From Pseudomonadota bacterium (GTDB lineage Bacteria; Pseudomonadota; Alphaproteobacteria; Rhodospirillales; Magnetospirillaceae): a stretch of DNA of 64,000 nt. This document shows positions 54,365 through 62,516 of the stretch, in pieces. The notes under the pieces were generated by a model that was given only the letters and a program-made list of their open reading frames with translations, was not told the origin of the DNA and did not search any database. Positions within the stretch are counted from its first letter, which is position 1, and the number at the start of each line of letters is the position of its first letter. The stretch lies in assembly GCA_021847015.1 (NCBI GenBank), contig JAJZVW010000001.1:124001-188000 (forward strand), given 5' to 3'. The position numbers were made by a program, and so were the translations under genes.

Positions 54365-55134
54365 GTGTCGAGCGGAGGCGGCAGATGATCGAACCGAACC
54401 ATCCCCGGCTGTCGGTGGTGCAACAGTGCGCCCTGGTGTCCATCAGCCGGTCGGCGTTCTATTACAGCCCGACCGGGGAAAGCCCGCTCAATCTGGTGCT
54501 GATGCGCCTCATCGACGAGGCATTCCAGGAATGCCCGTTCTACGGCGCCCGGCAGATGGCCCGCCACCTGCGGCGCCAGGGCTACACGGTGGGACGCAAG
54601 CGGGTGGCGCGGCTGATGGCGAAGATGGGGCTGTCGCCCATCTACCAGAAACCCCGGACCAGCGATCCTCATCCGCAGCACCCGACCTACAAGTACCTGC
54701 TGAAGGGGCTGGTGATCGACCGCCCCAATCAGGTCTGGTGCGCCGATATCACTTACATCCCGATGCGGCGCGGCTTTCTGTACCTGGTGGCGATCATGGA
54801 CTGGGGCAGCCGCAAGGTGCTGGCCTGGCGGCTGTCCAACACCATGGAGGCCGACTTCTGCATCGAAGCACTGGAGGAGGCCCTGGCCCGCTTCGGCAGG
54901 CCGGAGATCTTCAACACCGACCAGGGCAGCCAATTCACCAGCCCCCGCTTCACCGGAGTGCTGAAAGACGCCGGGGTGCGGATCAGCATGGACGGGCGGG
55001 GGCGCTGGATGGACAACGTCTTCATCGAGCGCCTGTGGCGGTCCATGAAGTACGAATGCGTCTACCTGCACGCCTTCGAGACCGTCATCGAACCGCGCCG
55101 TCACCATGGCCGGGGCATGCCCCGGCCATGGTGA
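54361..55134 (+). CDS. IS3-family transposase OrfB (nested IS), altered C-terminus
   Basis: A 257-residue DDE integrase. Visible are an HTH_21-like region (FYGARQMARHLRRQGY), WCADITYIPM (first Asp), FNTDQGSQFTS (second Asp) and VFIERLWRSMKYE (Glu). After YLHAFET the sequence departs from the usual ending and stops within a 36-bp palindrome, so about 40 C-terminal residues appear lost and activity is doubtful. Confidence 0.85.
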   Translation: MSVERRRQMIEPNHPRLSVVQQCALVSISRSAFYYSPTGESPLNLVLMRLIDEAFQECPFYGARQMARHLRRQGYTVGRKRVARLMAKMGLSPIYQKPRTSDPHPQHPTYKYLLKGLVIDRPNQVWCADITYIPMRRGFLYLVAIMDWGSRKVLAWRLSNTMEADFCIEALEEALARFGRPEIFNTDQGSQFTSPRFTGVLKDAGVRISMDGRGRWMDNVFIERLWRSMKYECVYLHAFETVIEPRRHHGRGMPRPW

Positions 55135-55135
55135 C
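55100..55135. repeat. 36-bp perfect palindrome with GGGGCATGCCCC core (second copy)
   Basis: A loopless perfect palindrome at the 3' end of the nested OrfB, containing its stop codon. It shares length and the central 12 bp with the one at 52772-52807, while the outer 12 bp of each arm differ. Confidence 0.85.
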
Positions 55136-55922
55136 CACCAGCGCACTGGCGGCATGATCGTGAACCGGGAATAGCTTAGCAAAGCCGCCAAACTGTCCAA
55201 ACGGACGGGGCCACCTCTCCCAACGCCCGCTGGTCGCTGGACTTCGTCCATGACCAGATGGCCAGTGGCCGTCGCTTCCGTGTCCTCAACATCGTCGACG
55301 ACGTGACGCGGGAGTGCTTGGCCGCTGTCCCCGACACGTCGATTTCAGGGGTGCGCGTCGTCCGTGAGCTTACGGCGCTCATCGCCCGGCGCGGCAAGCC
55401 GGGGATGATCGTGTCCGACAACGGGACGGAATTGACCTCCAACGCCGTGCTGAAATGGGCGCAGGACCACCGGATCGATTGGCATTACATCGCCCCCGGC
55501 AAGCCGATGCAGAACGGCTACATCGAAAGCTTCAACGGCCGGATGCGCGATGAGCTGCTCAACGAGACGGTCTTTACCAGCCTGCCTCAGGCCCGAGCCG
55601 CCCTCGCAGGCTGGGTGGCCGATTACAACACCACCAGGCCCCACTCGGCCCTCGGTTATCAGACCCCGGCGGCTCACGCCGCCAAACTCAAGGCAATGGG
55701 GCCAGCATCTCCGCCCGTCCGGGCTCCGATCCTGGCCCCATTGCCCACACCGCGCCAGACGGCGTAATCTTGGCTCGGACTCTACCGATGGCTGGATGAA
55801 AAACCCACGGCAGGTCACGAATAACATACCGATCGACATGATACCGTAAGTGCAAGCGAACGCCGTTTGCGCAGGCCACCACCATTTCCTGCTTCAGAAG
55901 GCAGCCCAACTCCAATTCTCAA

Positions 55923-56480
55923 TCATTTTATTGAAAACGGCATCGTATATGATGCCTCTTCCTCCGTTGGCGTGTATTTTCCTCCGCGCTCACAAATAAT
56001 CTTGAGTTTATTTTCAAAGCTCCCTGAGGTCCCAACCATATCGTAATACTCGCTGAGAATATCTTGCGCACGCGGTAGGACTTGCATCGGCGCATACGCT
56101 GGGAAATCGAGCATATTAAGCCGCATTGTTAGAGTTCCTCGAAACGCAGAAATACTCTCAGCGAGAGGTGGGTCGAGTTTGACGGCTAGGCCCCAGGTAC
56201 TCGGCGAGGGATTGAGCTTCATCAGGCGGAGGGCCTGCAAGGCCCCCATCGCAAGCTCCGGACTTTCACGACCACTTTTTACGGCTGATTTCAGCGCACC
56301 GTGGACGATTTGAAGTTCACCGGCCAGCACACATGCCGCGGCTTGTCGTTCTTCGACATCCTTCCGTTCAATCTGCCACCAGCTTGCAGCGAATGTCATG
56401 CCACCGCCGACGACTGCCCCGATCACAGCTCCAATTACCGCGCTCCCGAGTTGCCCAATTCGCCATCCGACAGGCCGCAT
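55923..56480 (-). CDS. Single-span membrane protein of unknown function
   Basis: A 185-residue protein with one N-terminal membrane segment (LGSAVIGAVIGAVVGGGMTFAASW) followed by a soluble, mostly helical domain (ERKDVEERQAAACVLAGELQ...). The C-terminus is polar. The start is ATG 56480 or the adjacent ATG 56483 after a G-run. Lower GC than the relaxase next to it. No family recognised. Confidence 0.65.
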   Translation of the reverse strand: MRPVGWRIGQLGSAVIGAVIGAVVGGGMTFAASWWQIERKDVEERQAAACVLAGELQIVHGALKSAVKSGRESPELAMGALQALRLMKLNPSPSTWGLAVKLDPPLAESISAFRGTLTMRLNMLDFPAYAPMQVLPRAQDILSEYYDMVGTSGSFENKLKIICERGGKYTPTEEEASYTMPFSIK

Positions 56481-56640
56481 CATCCCCCCTCTATCCAAGG
56501 CTCACGACGAGTACTTTCACCCCCTGCGTGGTCTCGGCAAGGAACAATGATTAGGGGGGAAATCTTCCGGCTGGGCGGGCTTGCCCCTTTGCGTTGCGAG
56601 GAGAGCTAATTCTGTGCCGCTCCTTCGATGAAATAACGTG

Positions 56641-58665
56641 TTAACCATGGGTTCGTCCTTGGCCCGCCCCACTCCTGCCCACCGAGAGCCGACGGGCCTT
56701 GGCTTCGGCGTTAAGCATCCTCAGGCCGGCCGAAAACGCCTGAGCGCGGTCGGCCGTTGGTTCATTCTTCACCGCGGCCAGGGCTGCCTTCGTCGCCACA
56801 ATGTTGGCCAGCAGCTGCTCGTTCGAGGAGCTATTGATCTCCTTGCGGATTTTGTCTTGCACATCCCTGCTGTAGGTCGCCTTGAACATCTGGGCCTTAC
56901 CCTTGACCTCACCGTCCTGCGCCTTCGCGGCTTCGTGCGGGGCCGCCCGCCCGTGGTGACCGCTGCCCGCCGCGTTGCCTAGCTGGGCGATGATCTTATT
57001 CATCTGAAACTCCTTGCGATGGAGGCCAGCTAGCAAGCCCTTGCCAACGCCGTACTTACCGCCGATGGCTGTGTCGTACGCACAAACCACCAACACATCC
57101 GATCTGCCCTTGGCCGGCTCGGCAAAACCGAGCAGCGCGGGGCGACCGTTGGAATCCTTGGTGGCCATGTCGACCACGAAGAATGTCCCATCCTTATGCG
57201 GATTCGGCTTCAAAGCGATCCGCTCGGCCGGACGGGCGGACTCCTCTAAAGCCTTCAATGCATGCAATGCCAGGCGAGCCTCTGACGCTCCCTCACGGGC
57301 TTTTTCGACCTCCCGGCGGGCTTCCTGGGCGTCCCGCCGCGCGACAGCCGCTTCCTGGCGGGCCTGGGCGGCCTCCCGGCGCGCATCGTCCACATCCAGC
57401 GCGAAGTTCGCCCGTGATCCCCTGACACGGGTCAACTCGTCCAGAAGCTTCTTCCGCTCGTCACCTTTGGAGCGCATGACGGCATAGAATTGGCTCTGCG
57501 CCTGTTCGTTGGTGTCGATGTCGATCGGCACGTCGACGCCGGCGCGGCTGGCGATCTCCTCAAACACCGAACGGACCTTGGCAGAAAGGGCCTTCACCTC
57601 GCGCTCAGCCGCGATCCGGCGCTTGTATTCCTCTCCCCACTTAGCATTGCGGTCGGCAGCGTTCTTTTCTGCGGCGTCCAACTTTTCCTTCGCCACTGCG
57701 CCGGCCCGTGCCAAGAGCTGCTCTTGCCGAGCAGCCTTTTCGGCGGCCTTCGCCGCCGCCTTCTCTGCGGCCTCGCGCCGCTTGCGTTCGCCCCAGGCTT
57801 TCCGGGCCGCGTGCAGCTCCGTGATGCGCCCCTCGGCAATCATGGCATTGGCCCAACCTGGCCCATCGGCATCCGCCTCCCGCACGCTCACCGGCCGGCC
57901 CGCGCGCGCCTTCGCTTCCCTCCCCTTGTAGACAGCCATGGGAAGGCGCTTTTTCGGCTCGCGCTCTATGCCGATGTCTTTGAAGCTCCCGCCGTCCCAG
58001 GTGGCCCCGAGCACGGCGTGTTCGGTCGCCACCGTATTAACGATCTCCGCGACGGTATGGCGGAATGCCTTGACCTCGGCGGGAGTGGGGAGGATTGCCC
58101 TCGCCCCGGCGCCGTGATGCTTGTTGCCGCCCCCTTCGCCGATCCACTCGCCCTCGACAAGGCGGACCGGCCGCTTGGTCACGGTGAAGTGCGCGTGCGG
58201 CTGATACTGCCCCTGTTCATTGTGGCTGTGGACAGCCCAATGGACAGGGCATTCCCGTCCCTCGAAAAGCGCCTCGATGCGCTGCATCACTTGCTGGCGC
58301 TGGGGCGCGGTCATGTCGGCGGGCAATTCCAGTTTCATGGTCAGCGCGGCCACACCATCTTTCCTGGTCTGCGCGGCCTGGGCAGCGACGATGATCTTCT
58401 CCATTTCGCTGTTGGACCGGCCGCCTTCGCTTTCGAGTTCGTCCACGCGGTTCGCGAACTGGGAGACTCGCCGGTCGTAATGGAGTCGTGAGCGGATGGC
58501 CTCCCTGCTCACGTCCTTCCCGATTTTGCCAAGCCCCAGGTGGAAGGTGCGCCGGCCGTCGCGGCTAATACGACCGCAGCGGAGCGCGCGGACAATCTGC
58601 CGCGCGCCTTCGTCGAGAACGCGGCCCATCCGCTCGAGGTCTTGCTCTTCGCCTCGGATAGACAT
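56641..58665 (-). CDS. Relaxase (MobA/VirD2-like) of the mobilizable element
   Basis: A 674-residue mobilization relaxase. The metal-binding histidine motif is in VHSHNEQGQYQPHAHFTVTKRP (H157, H159), as in HUH relaxases; a Tyr such as Y63 (RLHYDRRV) is a candidate nucleophile, not confirmed. The central part (about 300-470) is an Ala/Glu/Arg coiled coil, and the C-terminal 170 residues are unassigned. ATG 58665 has AGGGGGAAA upstream and abuts the oriT-like repeats, the usual oriT-mob arrangement. Confidence 0.82.
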   Translation of the reverse strand: MSIRGEEQDLERMGRVLDEGARQIVRALRCGRISRDGRRTFHLGLGKIGKDVSREAIRSRLHYDRRVSQFANRVDELESEGGRSNSEMEKIIVAAQAAQTRKDGVAALTMKLELPADMTAPQRQQVMQRIEALFEGRECPVHWAVHSHNEQGQYQPHAHFTVTKRPVRLVEGEWIGEGGGNKHHGAGARAILPTPAEVKAFRHTVAEIVNTVATEHAVLGATWDGGSFKDIGIEREPKKRLPMAVYKGREAKARAGRPVSVREADADGPGWANAMIAEGRITELHAARKAWGERKRREAAEKAAAKAAEKAARQEQLLARAGAVAKEKLDAAEKNAADRNAKWGEEYKRRIAAEREVKALSAKVRSVFEEIASRAGVDVPIDIDTNEQAQSQFYAVMRSKGDERKKLLDELTRVRGSRANFALDVDDARREAAQARQEAAVARRDAQEARREVEKAREGASEARLALHALKALEESARPAERIALKPNPHKDGTFFVVDMATKDSNGRPALLGFAEPAKGRSDVLVVCAYDTAIGGKYGVGKGLLAGLHRKEFQMNKIIAQLGNAAGSGHHGRAAPHEAAKAQDGEVKGKAQMFKATYSRDVQDKIRKEINSSSNEQLLANIVATKAALAAVKNEPTADRAQAFSAGLRMLNAEAKARRLSVGRSGAGQGRTHG

Positions 58666-58672
58666 GATTTCC

Positions 58673-58788
58673 CCCTGGGACGTCACGTTAAATCAAGGTG
58701 TGCGAGGCCCCTGGGACGTCGCGTTAAATCAAGGTGTGCGAGGCCCAAAAAGTGTTGACCGGTCAACTATTTTTGGGCCCTCGCACAC
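58673..58788. other. Putative origin of transfer (oriT)
   Basis: Two 35-bp direct repeats (58673-58707, 58709-58743; one mismatch) start with CCCTGGGACGTC and end with GTGTGCGAGG. The second runs into a long hairpin: GTGTGCGAGGCCCAAAAA (58734-58751) against TTTTTGGGCCCTCGCACAC (58770-58788, one extra base), with an inner palindrome TTGACCGGTCAA. Direct repeats plus a large inverted repeat immediately before a relaxase gene are typical of oriT. Confidence 0.6.
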
Positions 58789-59108
58789 AGAGCTAATCCC
58801 GGCGTCTCACCCGTTTTTCCACCAGCCTCGGTGCGCCCCGGGTAGGCAGGTTCATCGTCGGCGACTTGGTCACCGTGTGAGGCCAGTTGCTCCTGCCTCA
58901 GATCCCCAAGACCGGGATAAGGGTGAATATCGAGGTCGATGGAGACGCCGGACGGCCAAGCTCTGATGAGCACCGGGCCAAGAGCGGCGAGGATCGCTTC
59001 CGCGAGACAGTCGACACCACCGCTTGCCTCGACCTCCGCGTGATGGACTTCGCCGTAAACCAGGGTGGAGAGGGGCACTGACGGTGCGATAAGAAGGGGC
59101 TGCCGCAT
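58767..59108 (-). CDS. Protein of unknown function beside oriT
   Basis: A 113-residue protein starting at ATG 59108 with GGAGG upstream (MRQPLLIAPSVPLSTLVYGE). The middle (GGVDCLAEAILAALGPVLIRAW) is alpha/beta; the C-terminus is polar and ends inside the oriT-like hairpin. It may be a mobilization accessory protein by position only. Confidence 0.55.
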   Translation of the reverse strand: MRQPLLIAPSVPLSTLVYGEVHHAEVEASGGVDCLAEAILAALGPVLIRAWPSGVSIDLDIHPYPGLGDLRQEQLASHGDQVADDEPAYPGRTEAGGKTGETPGLALCARAQK

Positions 59109-59196
59109 GGGAGTACCTCCGGGTGGAAGCGGCAGGAACCATCTCCTGCCGCGGCGGGGAAATGCGCGAACATTCCCCGCCTGATCATCGATCCTG

Positions 59197-59919
59197 CTAA
59201 GTACGCGACGTCTGCCGGCGCGAGTCGGCGATGATGGGAGATGGCCGGCCAGCGGCAATCCAGGCCGCCAGAGGGCGCTGGGCCGGCGGAAGCGAATAAA
59301 AGTCGCTCGTCGCCAGACGATCCCGGACATTCGGTGCCAGACTGTCCCACCAAGCCTTCGCGGCCGCTGCGTCACGCGCGCGCGCTTTAGATTCCCCTAT
59401 AGATTCCTCTATAGGTTCCTCTCTATGCGGCACCTCATGCCGTAGCTCTTGCACCTGGTGCAGCACCTCGGTGCCACCCGCTGCAGCAGGTGCGGCACTT
59501 GACGCCGTAGGTACTGCACCCGGTGCAGCACCATCTCGCCACGTGAGATGGTAGATGTTGGAGTCATGCTCGCGCGTGCCGGGCTTGGTCCGCCCCGTTA
59601 TTTTGATATGGCCACGCTTGGCCAGCCGGGCGATTGCGCCTCGGGCCGCGCGAGGTGAGCAGCCGGCAAGAGCCGCGATACTGGCCACCGACAACCAACA
59701 CCGGCCGGCGCCGCTGACGGCAGCAGTCGCCAGGACGGCCGCCACGGCGCGGACGATGAGGACTGTCGGCGCATCCCCGGCTGCGGCTAGGTCCTTATCG
59801 TGTTGTATAGCCGCCAGCCAGGTTAAGCGCTCGGCCGGCGAGCGGGCCACGCGTGCAGCCGCATCAGCGGGATCGGAGACGCTTGCGATCGGCTGCTGCT
59901 GGGCGGGCGCAGACTTCAT
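59197..59919 (-). CDS. Helix-turn-helix protein (replication/regulation type)
   Basis: A 240-residue protein with a winged-helix HTH in the middle (WLSVASIAALAGCSPRAARGAIARLAKRGHIKI, about 75-108) preceded by an Ala-rich helical region and followed by a low-complexity linker with Glu-rich EEPIEESIGESKARARD. The C-terminus (WWDSLAPNVRDRLATSDFYSL) is a small helical domain. Such proteins are common beside relaxases on mobilizable elements and plasmids, perhaps in replication or copy control. It overlaps the AlpA-like gene by four bases. Confidence 0.65.
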   Translation of the reverse strand: MKSAPAQQQPIASVSDPADAAARVARSPAERLTWLAAIQHDKDLAAAGDAPTVLIVRAVAAVLATAAVSGAGRCWLSVASIAALAGCSPRAARGAIARLAKRGHIKITGRTKPGTREHDSNIYHLTWRDGAAPGAVPTASSAAPAAAGGTEVLHQVQELRHEVPHREEPIEESIGESKARARDAAAAKAWWDSLAPNVRDRLATSDFYSLPPAQRPLAAWIAAGRPSPIIADSRRQTSRT

Positions 59920-60215
59920 GCGGCGCCACCTGTCTTGCGGGGCCGGCCCCGTTTCCGGGGTGGTTCGAGCGTCACCACTCCCGCCAACACATAGCTATCA
60001 AGGTCGGCGACCGCGTACCAGATGATCCTCGCGCGGCTGCCGCCGCCCCGAACCTCAATCCAACGGGGGCCGATCAGATGCCCTGCACGACGACTCTTAG
60101 ACCGCCAGACGCGCAACGTGTCGCGCGCGACCCCAACATATTGGGCGGCGTCGGCCTCGCGCATACGCGCCGGTGTAGCTGTAGGGGCGGGGATGGCGAC
60201 TGAATTTTGTGACAT
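59916..60215 (-). CDS. AlpA/HTH_17-type DNA-binding protein
   Basis: A 99-residue protein with an excisionase/AlpA-like HTH: MREADAAQYVGVARDTLRVWRS, then RWIEVRGGGSRARIIWYAVADLDSYV. The C-terminal RKRGRPRKTG is an AT-hook-like basic tail. Near the right end of the island, it is a candidate recombination directionality factor or operon regulator. ATG 60215 is preferred over an upstream ATG by domain position. Confidence 0.8.
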   Translation of the reverse strand: MSQNSVAIPAPTATPARMREADAAQYVGVARDTLRVWRSKSRRAGHLIGPRWIEVRGGGSRARIIWYAVADLDSYVLAGVVTLEPPRKRGRPRKTGGAA

Positions 60216-60533
60216 GACTCCAAGCCTCTTGGCCTGGAGTCCTCTGCCGCGGACTCTCACTGACGATGTGGCGCTGGTCCTGCCCGACGCCCAACAACCC
60301 GAAGCTGGCGGCGTCAGAGGCGGAGTGGTTTCGCCACTCCCGTGCGTACCCCGCTGGCCTTACGGATGCTGCGGCTCCGCCTTACGCATCCAGCCAGTTG
60401 TCGCGGTTTCGAGCACACGCACGTGGACTTCGCACCGGCCTGGCACATTACCTTCCAGGCCAATGGCAGTCACAACTGGTCACACGCTGCCACCAGGGAT
60501 AACCACTGTCAAGCGTGAGACCGCCCGGCCCCC

Positions 60534-60562
60534 TGGCATTCCCTTGGCATTCTCGAATGCCA
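60534..60562. promoter_or_regulatory. Right arm-type integrase sites of element 2
   Basis: TGGCATTC at 60534-60541 and 60545-60552 (11-bp period, as at the left end), then GAATGCCA at 60555-60562. They lie about 70 bp inside the tRNA-Thr att copy. The rest of 60216-60633 shows no coding signal. Confidence 0.75.
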
Positions 60563-60633
60563 GAACCGGGTGCGCCGGAGTGCGCCCGGTTAACATCGGG
60601 TAACATCAACCCGTTGATTTTGCTGAGGAAAAA

Positions 60634-60709
60634 TGGTGCCGGCGAAGAGACTCGAACTCCCGACCCGCGCATTACGAATGCGCTGCTCTACCAACTGAGC
60701 TACGCCGGC
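60634..60709 (-). tRNA. tRNA-Thr (anticodon CGT); right attachment site of element 2
   Basis: A full cloverleaf on the minus strand: acceptor GCCGGCG/CGCCGGC, D arm GCTCAGTTGGTAGAGC, anticodon arm GCGCA-TTCGTAA-TGCGC, T arm with TTCGAGT, and encoded CCA. The anticodon CGT reads ACG (Thr). Its 3' 49 bp are duplicated at 39659-39707, so the island's right end rebuilds an intact tRNA. Confidence 0.96.
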
Positions 60710-60800
60710 ACCGGGGCCTGATGGGCCATCCCCGACGGGAAGCGGGGAGGCGGCGAAGTTAACTCCGCGAGTTGGGAAAAGCAAGCGAAGCGTCGGCGCC

Positions 60801-61238
60801 TCACTTCGCCCGAGGCGGCGGTTCGTGTCCGTTCACCAGGCGGGCGAAGCGGGCCTTGGCGCCGCGCTCGATGGCGGCCGCGACCAGCCGGTCGATGTCC
60901 AGGCGGTGGCGGATGATTTCCAGCATCCTGCGCACCTCCTGATGGGGTTCACCATCGGCGGCGGCCACGTCGCAGGCGACGGCATAGGCGGTTTCGCGCA
61001 GAAGTGGCGGAAGGGCGGCCTTGATGACGTCAAACGCATGGTCGAGTCCGTCATCGGAATCCAGCAGTTCGGCACAGGCGGCTGTGGTCTTTGGCAGCAG
61101 GGAAGGATCGTAGTCGCGAAAGACCGGCAAGAAATTGACGATTTCGCCGATCATTTTCAGTTCCGCGTCGGTCATGTTGCGATCCGCCGCCGAAACCATC
61201 ACCATCACATAGATTAGGGCCGCGTGATGACTGAACAT
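60801..61238 (-). CDS. TerB-like protein
   Basis: A 145-residue all-helical protein of the TerB (tellurite-resistance/DjlA N-terminal) superfamily: MVMVSAADRNMTDAELKMIGEIV and DVAAADGEPHQEVRRMLEIIRH are the two pseudo-symmetric Asp/Glu metal-binding motifs. ATG 61238 with GGGAGGCG upstream is preferred over ATG 61304, giving the usual length. Function in metal or stress sensing is inferred from the family. It is the first core gene right of the island. Confidence 0.82.
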   Translation of the reverse strand: MFSHHAALIYVMVMVSAADRNMTDAELKMIGEIVNFLPVFRDYDPSLLPKTTAACAELLDSDDGLDHAFDVIKAALPPLLRETAYAVACDVAAADGEPHQEVRRMLEIIRHRLDIDRLVAAAIERGAKARFARLVNGHEPPPRAK

Positions 61239-61380
61239 GGTCGCCTCCCGCGCGTCGAGGGCTCCGAGGACTTTAGGCTTGCGGCGTATCTCCGCGTCAA
61301 GCATAGATTCCGGAACGAGCCGGAAGTGGTATGCCGAGGCTTGGGGTGATGGCCGGCGGCTACTGGCGGGAGAGATTGCA

Positions 61381-61749
61381 ATGATCGGAAAGACGGTGCT
61401 TCTGGTCGACGACAGCCGGGTGGCACGCATGATGGCCCGTGCCGTCATCGAAAGGCATCATCCGGGCTGGACCGTTCACGAGGCCGGCACAGGCGAGGAT
61501 GCCGTCGCCATCGCCACGTCCTCGCATCCCGATTTCATCCTGGTGGACGTGAACATGCCCGGCATGGGCGGGCTGGCGGCGGCCGCCAGGCTCAGGGAGC
61601 TGCACCCCAAGGCCGCGGTCAGCATGCTGACCGCGAACATACAGGAGCCGGTGCAACATCAGGCCGAGCACCTTGGCGTGGGCTTCATCACCAAGCCCAT
61701 CCGCGAGGACGCTTTGCTGGCCTTCCTCACCGTCGGGGACGCGGGATGA
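61381..61749 (+). CDS. Single-domain response regulator
   Basis: A 122-residue receiver domain: MIGKTVLLVDDSRVARMMAR, phosphoacceptor Asp in FILVDVNMPGMGG, Thr in MLTANIQ, Lys in ITKPI. It overlaps the CheC-like phosphatase gene by four bases, so the phosphatase may act on this protein. Confidence 0.92.
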   Translation: MIGKTVLLVDDSRVARMMARAVIERHHPGWTVHEAGTGEDAVAIATSSHPDFILVDVNMPGMGGLAAAARLRELHPKAAVSMLTANIQEPVQHQAEHLGVGFITKPIREDALLAFLTVGDAG

Positions 61750-62369
61750 CCCCGTTCATCGACGCCATCGACCGCGACGCCGTCACGGAACTGGTCAATA
61801 TCGCCATCGGCCGGGCGGCGGCATCGCTGTCGGAACTGGTCGAGGACGAGCTGCGGCTGTCGGTGCCCGTGATCGAGTTCCTCACCCCCAGGCAGGCGGC
61901 GGAACGGCTGGAGCACGAGACCCATGGCGGCGAGACGGTGGCGGTCCGCCAGAACTTTTCCGGCCGCATGACTGGACACATGCTGCTGATCTTTCCGGAA
62001 AAGCGGAGCCTCGACCTGGTGCGCTCGATGCTCGGCGACCATGTCCCCCTCGACCAATTGACCGAATTGGAGCAGGAAGCCTTTTTGGAGGTGGGCAACA
62101 TTATCCTCAACGCCTGTCTGGGCAGCCTGGCCAACCAACTGGGCCTCGCGCTGGAAAGTTCGCTGCCCGCCTATGTACGCGGGCGAGGCGCGCAAATCCT
62201 CGACGGCGGAGTAAGCGCCGACGACGAACTCGTCCTTTTCCTTCAGGTTGATTTTTCCTTGCTGAGAAAGGACATCCACGGATATCTGGCCTTCGTCATG
62301 GATATCGTCTCCGCCCGGCATTTCATCGAAGCTGTCCGAGACTACGTGGCATCCAAGCTGGCCGGCTAG
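61746..62369 (+). CDS. CheC-like chemotaxis phosphatase
   Basis: A 207-residue CheC/FliY-type protein with the two pseudo-repeated active-site helices: DRDAVTELVNIAIGRAAASLS and LEQEAFLEVGNIILNACLGSLAN, both carrying the E-x2-N signature. Such proteins dephosphorylate CheY-type receivers. It is translationally coupled to the receiver upstream and precedes a diguanylate cyclase, suggesting a signalling unit outside the main chemotaxis operon. Confidence 0.9.
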   Translation: MTPFIDAIDRDAVTELVNIAIGRAAASLSELVEDELRLSVPVIEFLTPRQAAERLEHETHGGETVAVRQNFSGRMTGHMLLIFPEKRSLDLVRSMLGDHVPLDQLTELEQEAFLEVGNIILNACLGSLANQLGLALESSLPAYVRGRGAQILDGGVSADDELVLFLQVDFSLLRKDIHGYLAFVMDIVSARHFIEAVRDYVASKLAG

Positions 62370-62384
62370 CGGTCCGATCCGGAT

Positions 62385-62494
62385 GGAAGATTCAGGGCAT
62401 GAATCTTCCGTCTGCCGAATCGGCCCACAACATCAATGCATTGTGCACCGACACATTCGGAAGGTCGGTGCACCTTCCGAATGTGTCGGTGCAC
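62385..62494. terminator. Two inverted repeats between the CheC-like gene and the cyclase gene
   Basis: First, GGAAGATTCA (62385-62394) with TGAATCTTCC (62400-62409), loop GGGCA. Second, a perfect 22-bp stem (62443-62464 with 62473-62494) and an 8-base loop. Neither is followed by a T-run, so the second, 22 bp before the cyclase ATG, could be an operator or factor-dependent terminator. Confidence 0.5.
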
Positions 62495-62516
62495 TAGGAC
62501 GGAGAACCGAGAAAGC

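Larger units (their letters stand above)
54011..55218 (+). mobile_element. Second IS3-family element nested in the first
   Basis: 1208 bp bounded by AGAGGTGGCCCC (54011-54022) and GGGGCCACCTCT (55207-55218). CCC on both sides is the likely 3-bp target duplication. It encodes OrfA and OrfB overlapping by ATGA. Confidence 0.92.
53663..55767 (+). pseudogene. IS3-family transposase OrfB, split by nested IS
   Basis: The first 116 codons (53663-54010, MVRPAAKREAVAHLQSCFG...APILVEAVP) and the remainder (55219-55767, [12 protein letters not shown]...SDNGTELTS...[16 protein letters not shown]...) are in the same frame once the 1208-bp insertion and one copy of its CCC target are removed. The DDE triad lies in the second part. 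Confidence 0.9.
53372..55785 (+). mobile_element. IS3-family insertion sequence interrupted by a second IS
   Basis: Ends carry GTAGAGTCCG (from 53372) and its complement CGGACTCTAC (55776-55785). Without the nested 1208-bp element the IS is about 1.2 kb. It encodes OrfA and OrfB; OrfB is split by the insertion at 54010/55219. No clear target duplication of this IS was seen. Confidence 0.85.
39659..60682. mobile_element. Integrative mobilizable element in tRNA-Thr(CGT)
   Basis: Bounded by the 49-bp att copies, with TGGCATTC arm sites at both ends in identical 11-bp phasing. It contains an integrase next to attL, a relaxase with an oriT-like repeat, an AlpA-like regulator near attR, and cargo of defence and unknown genes. 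No type IV secretion or coupling gene is seen, so transfer would need a helper. Base composition inside is uneven, indicating several acquisitions. Confidence 0.88.
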
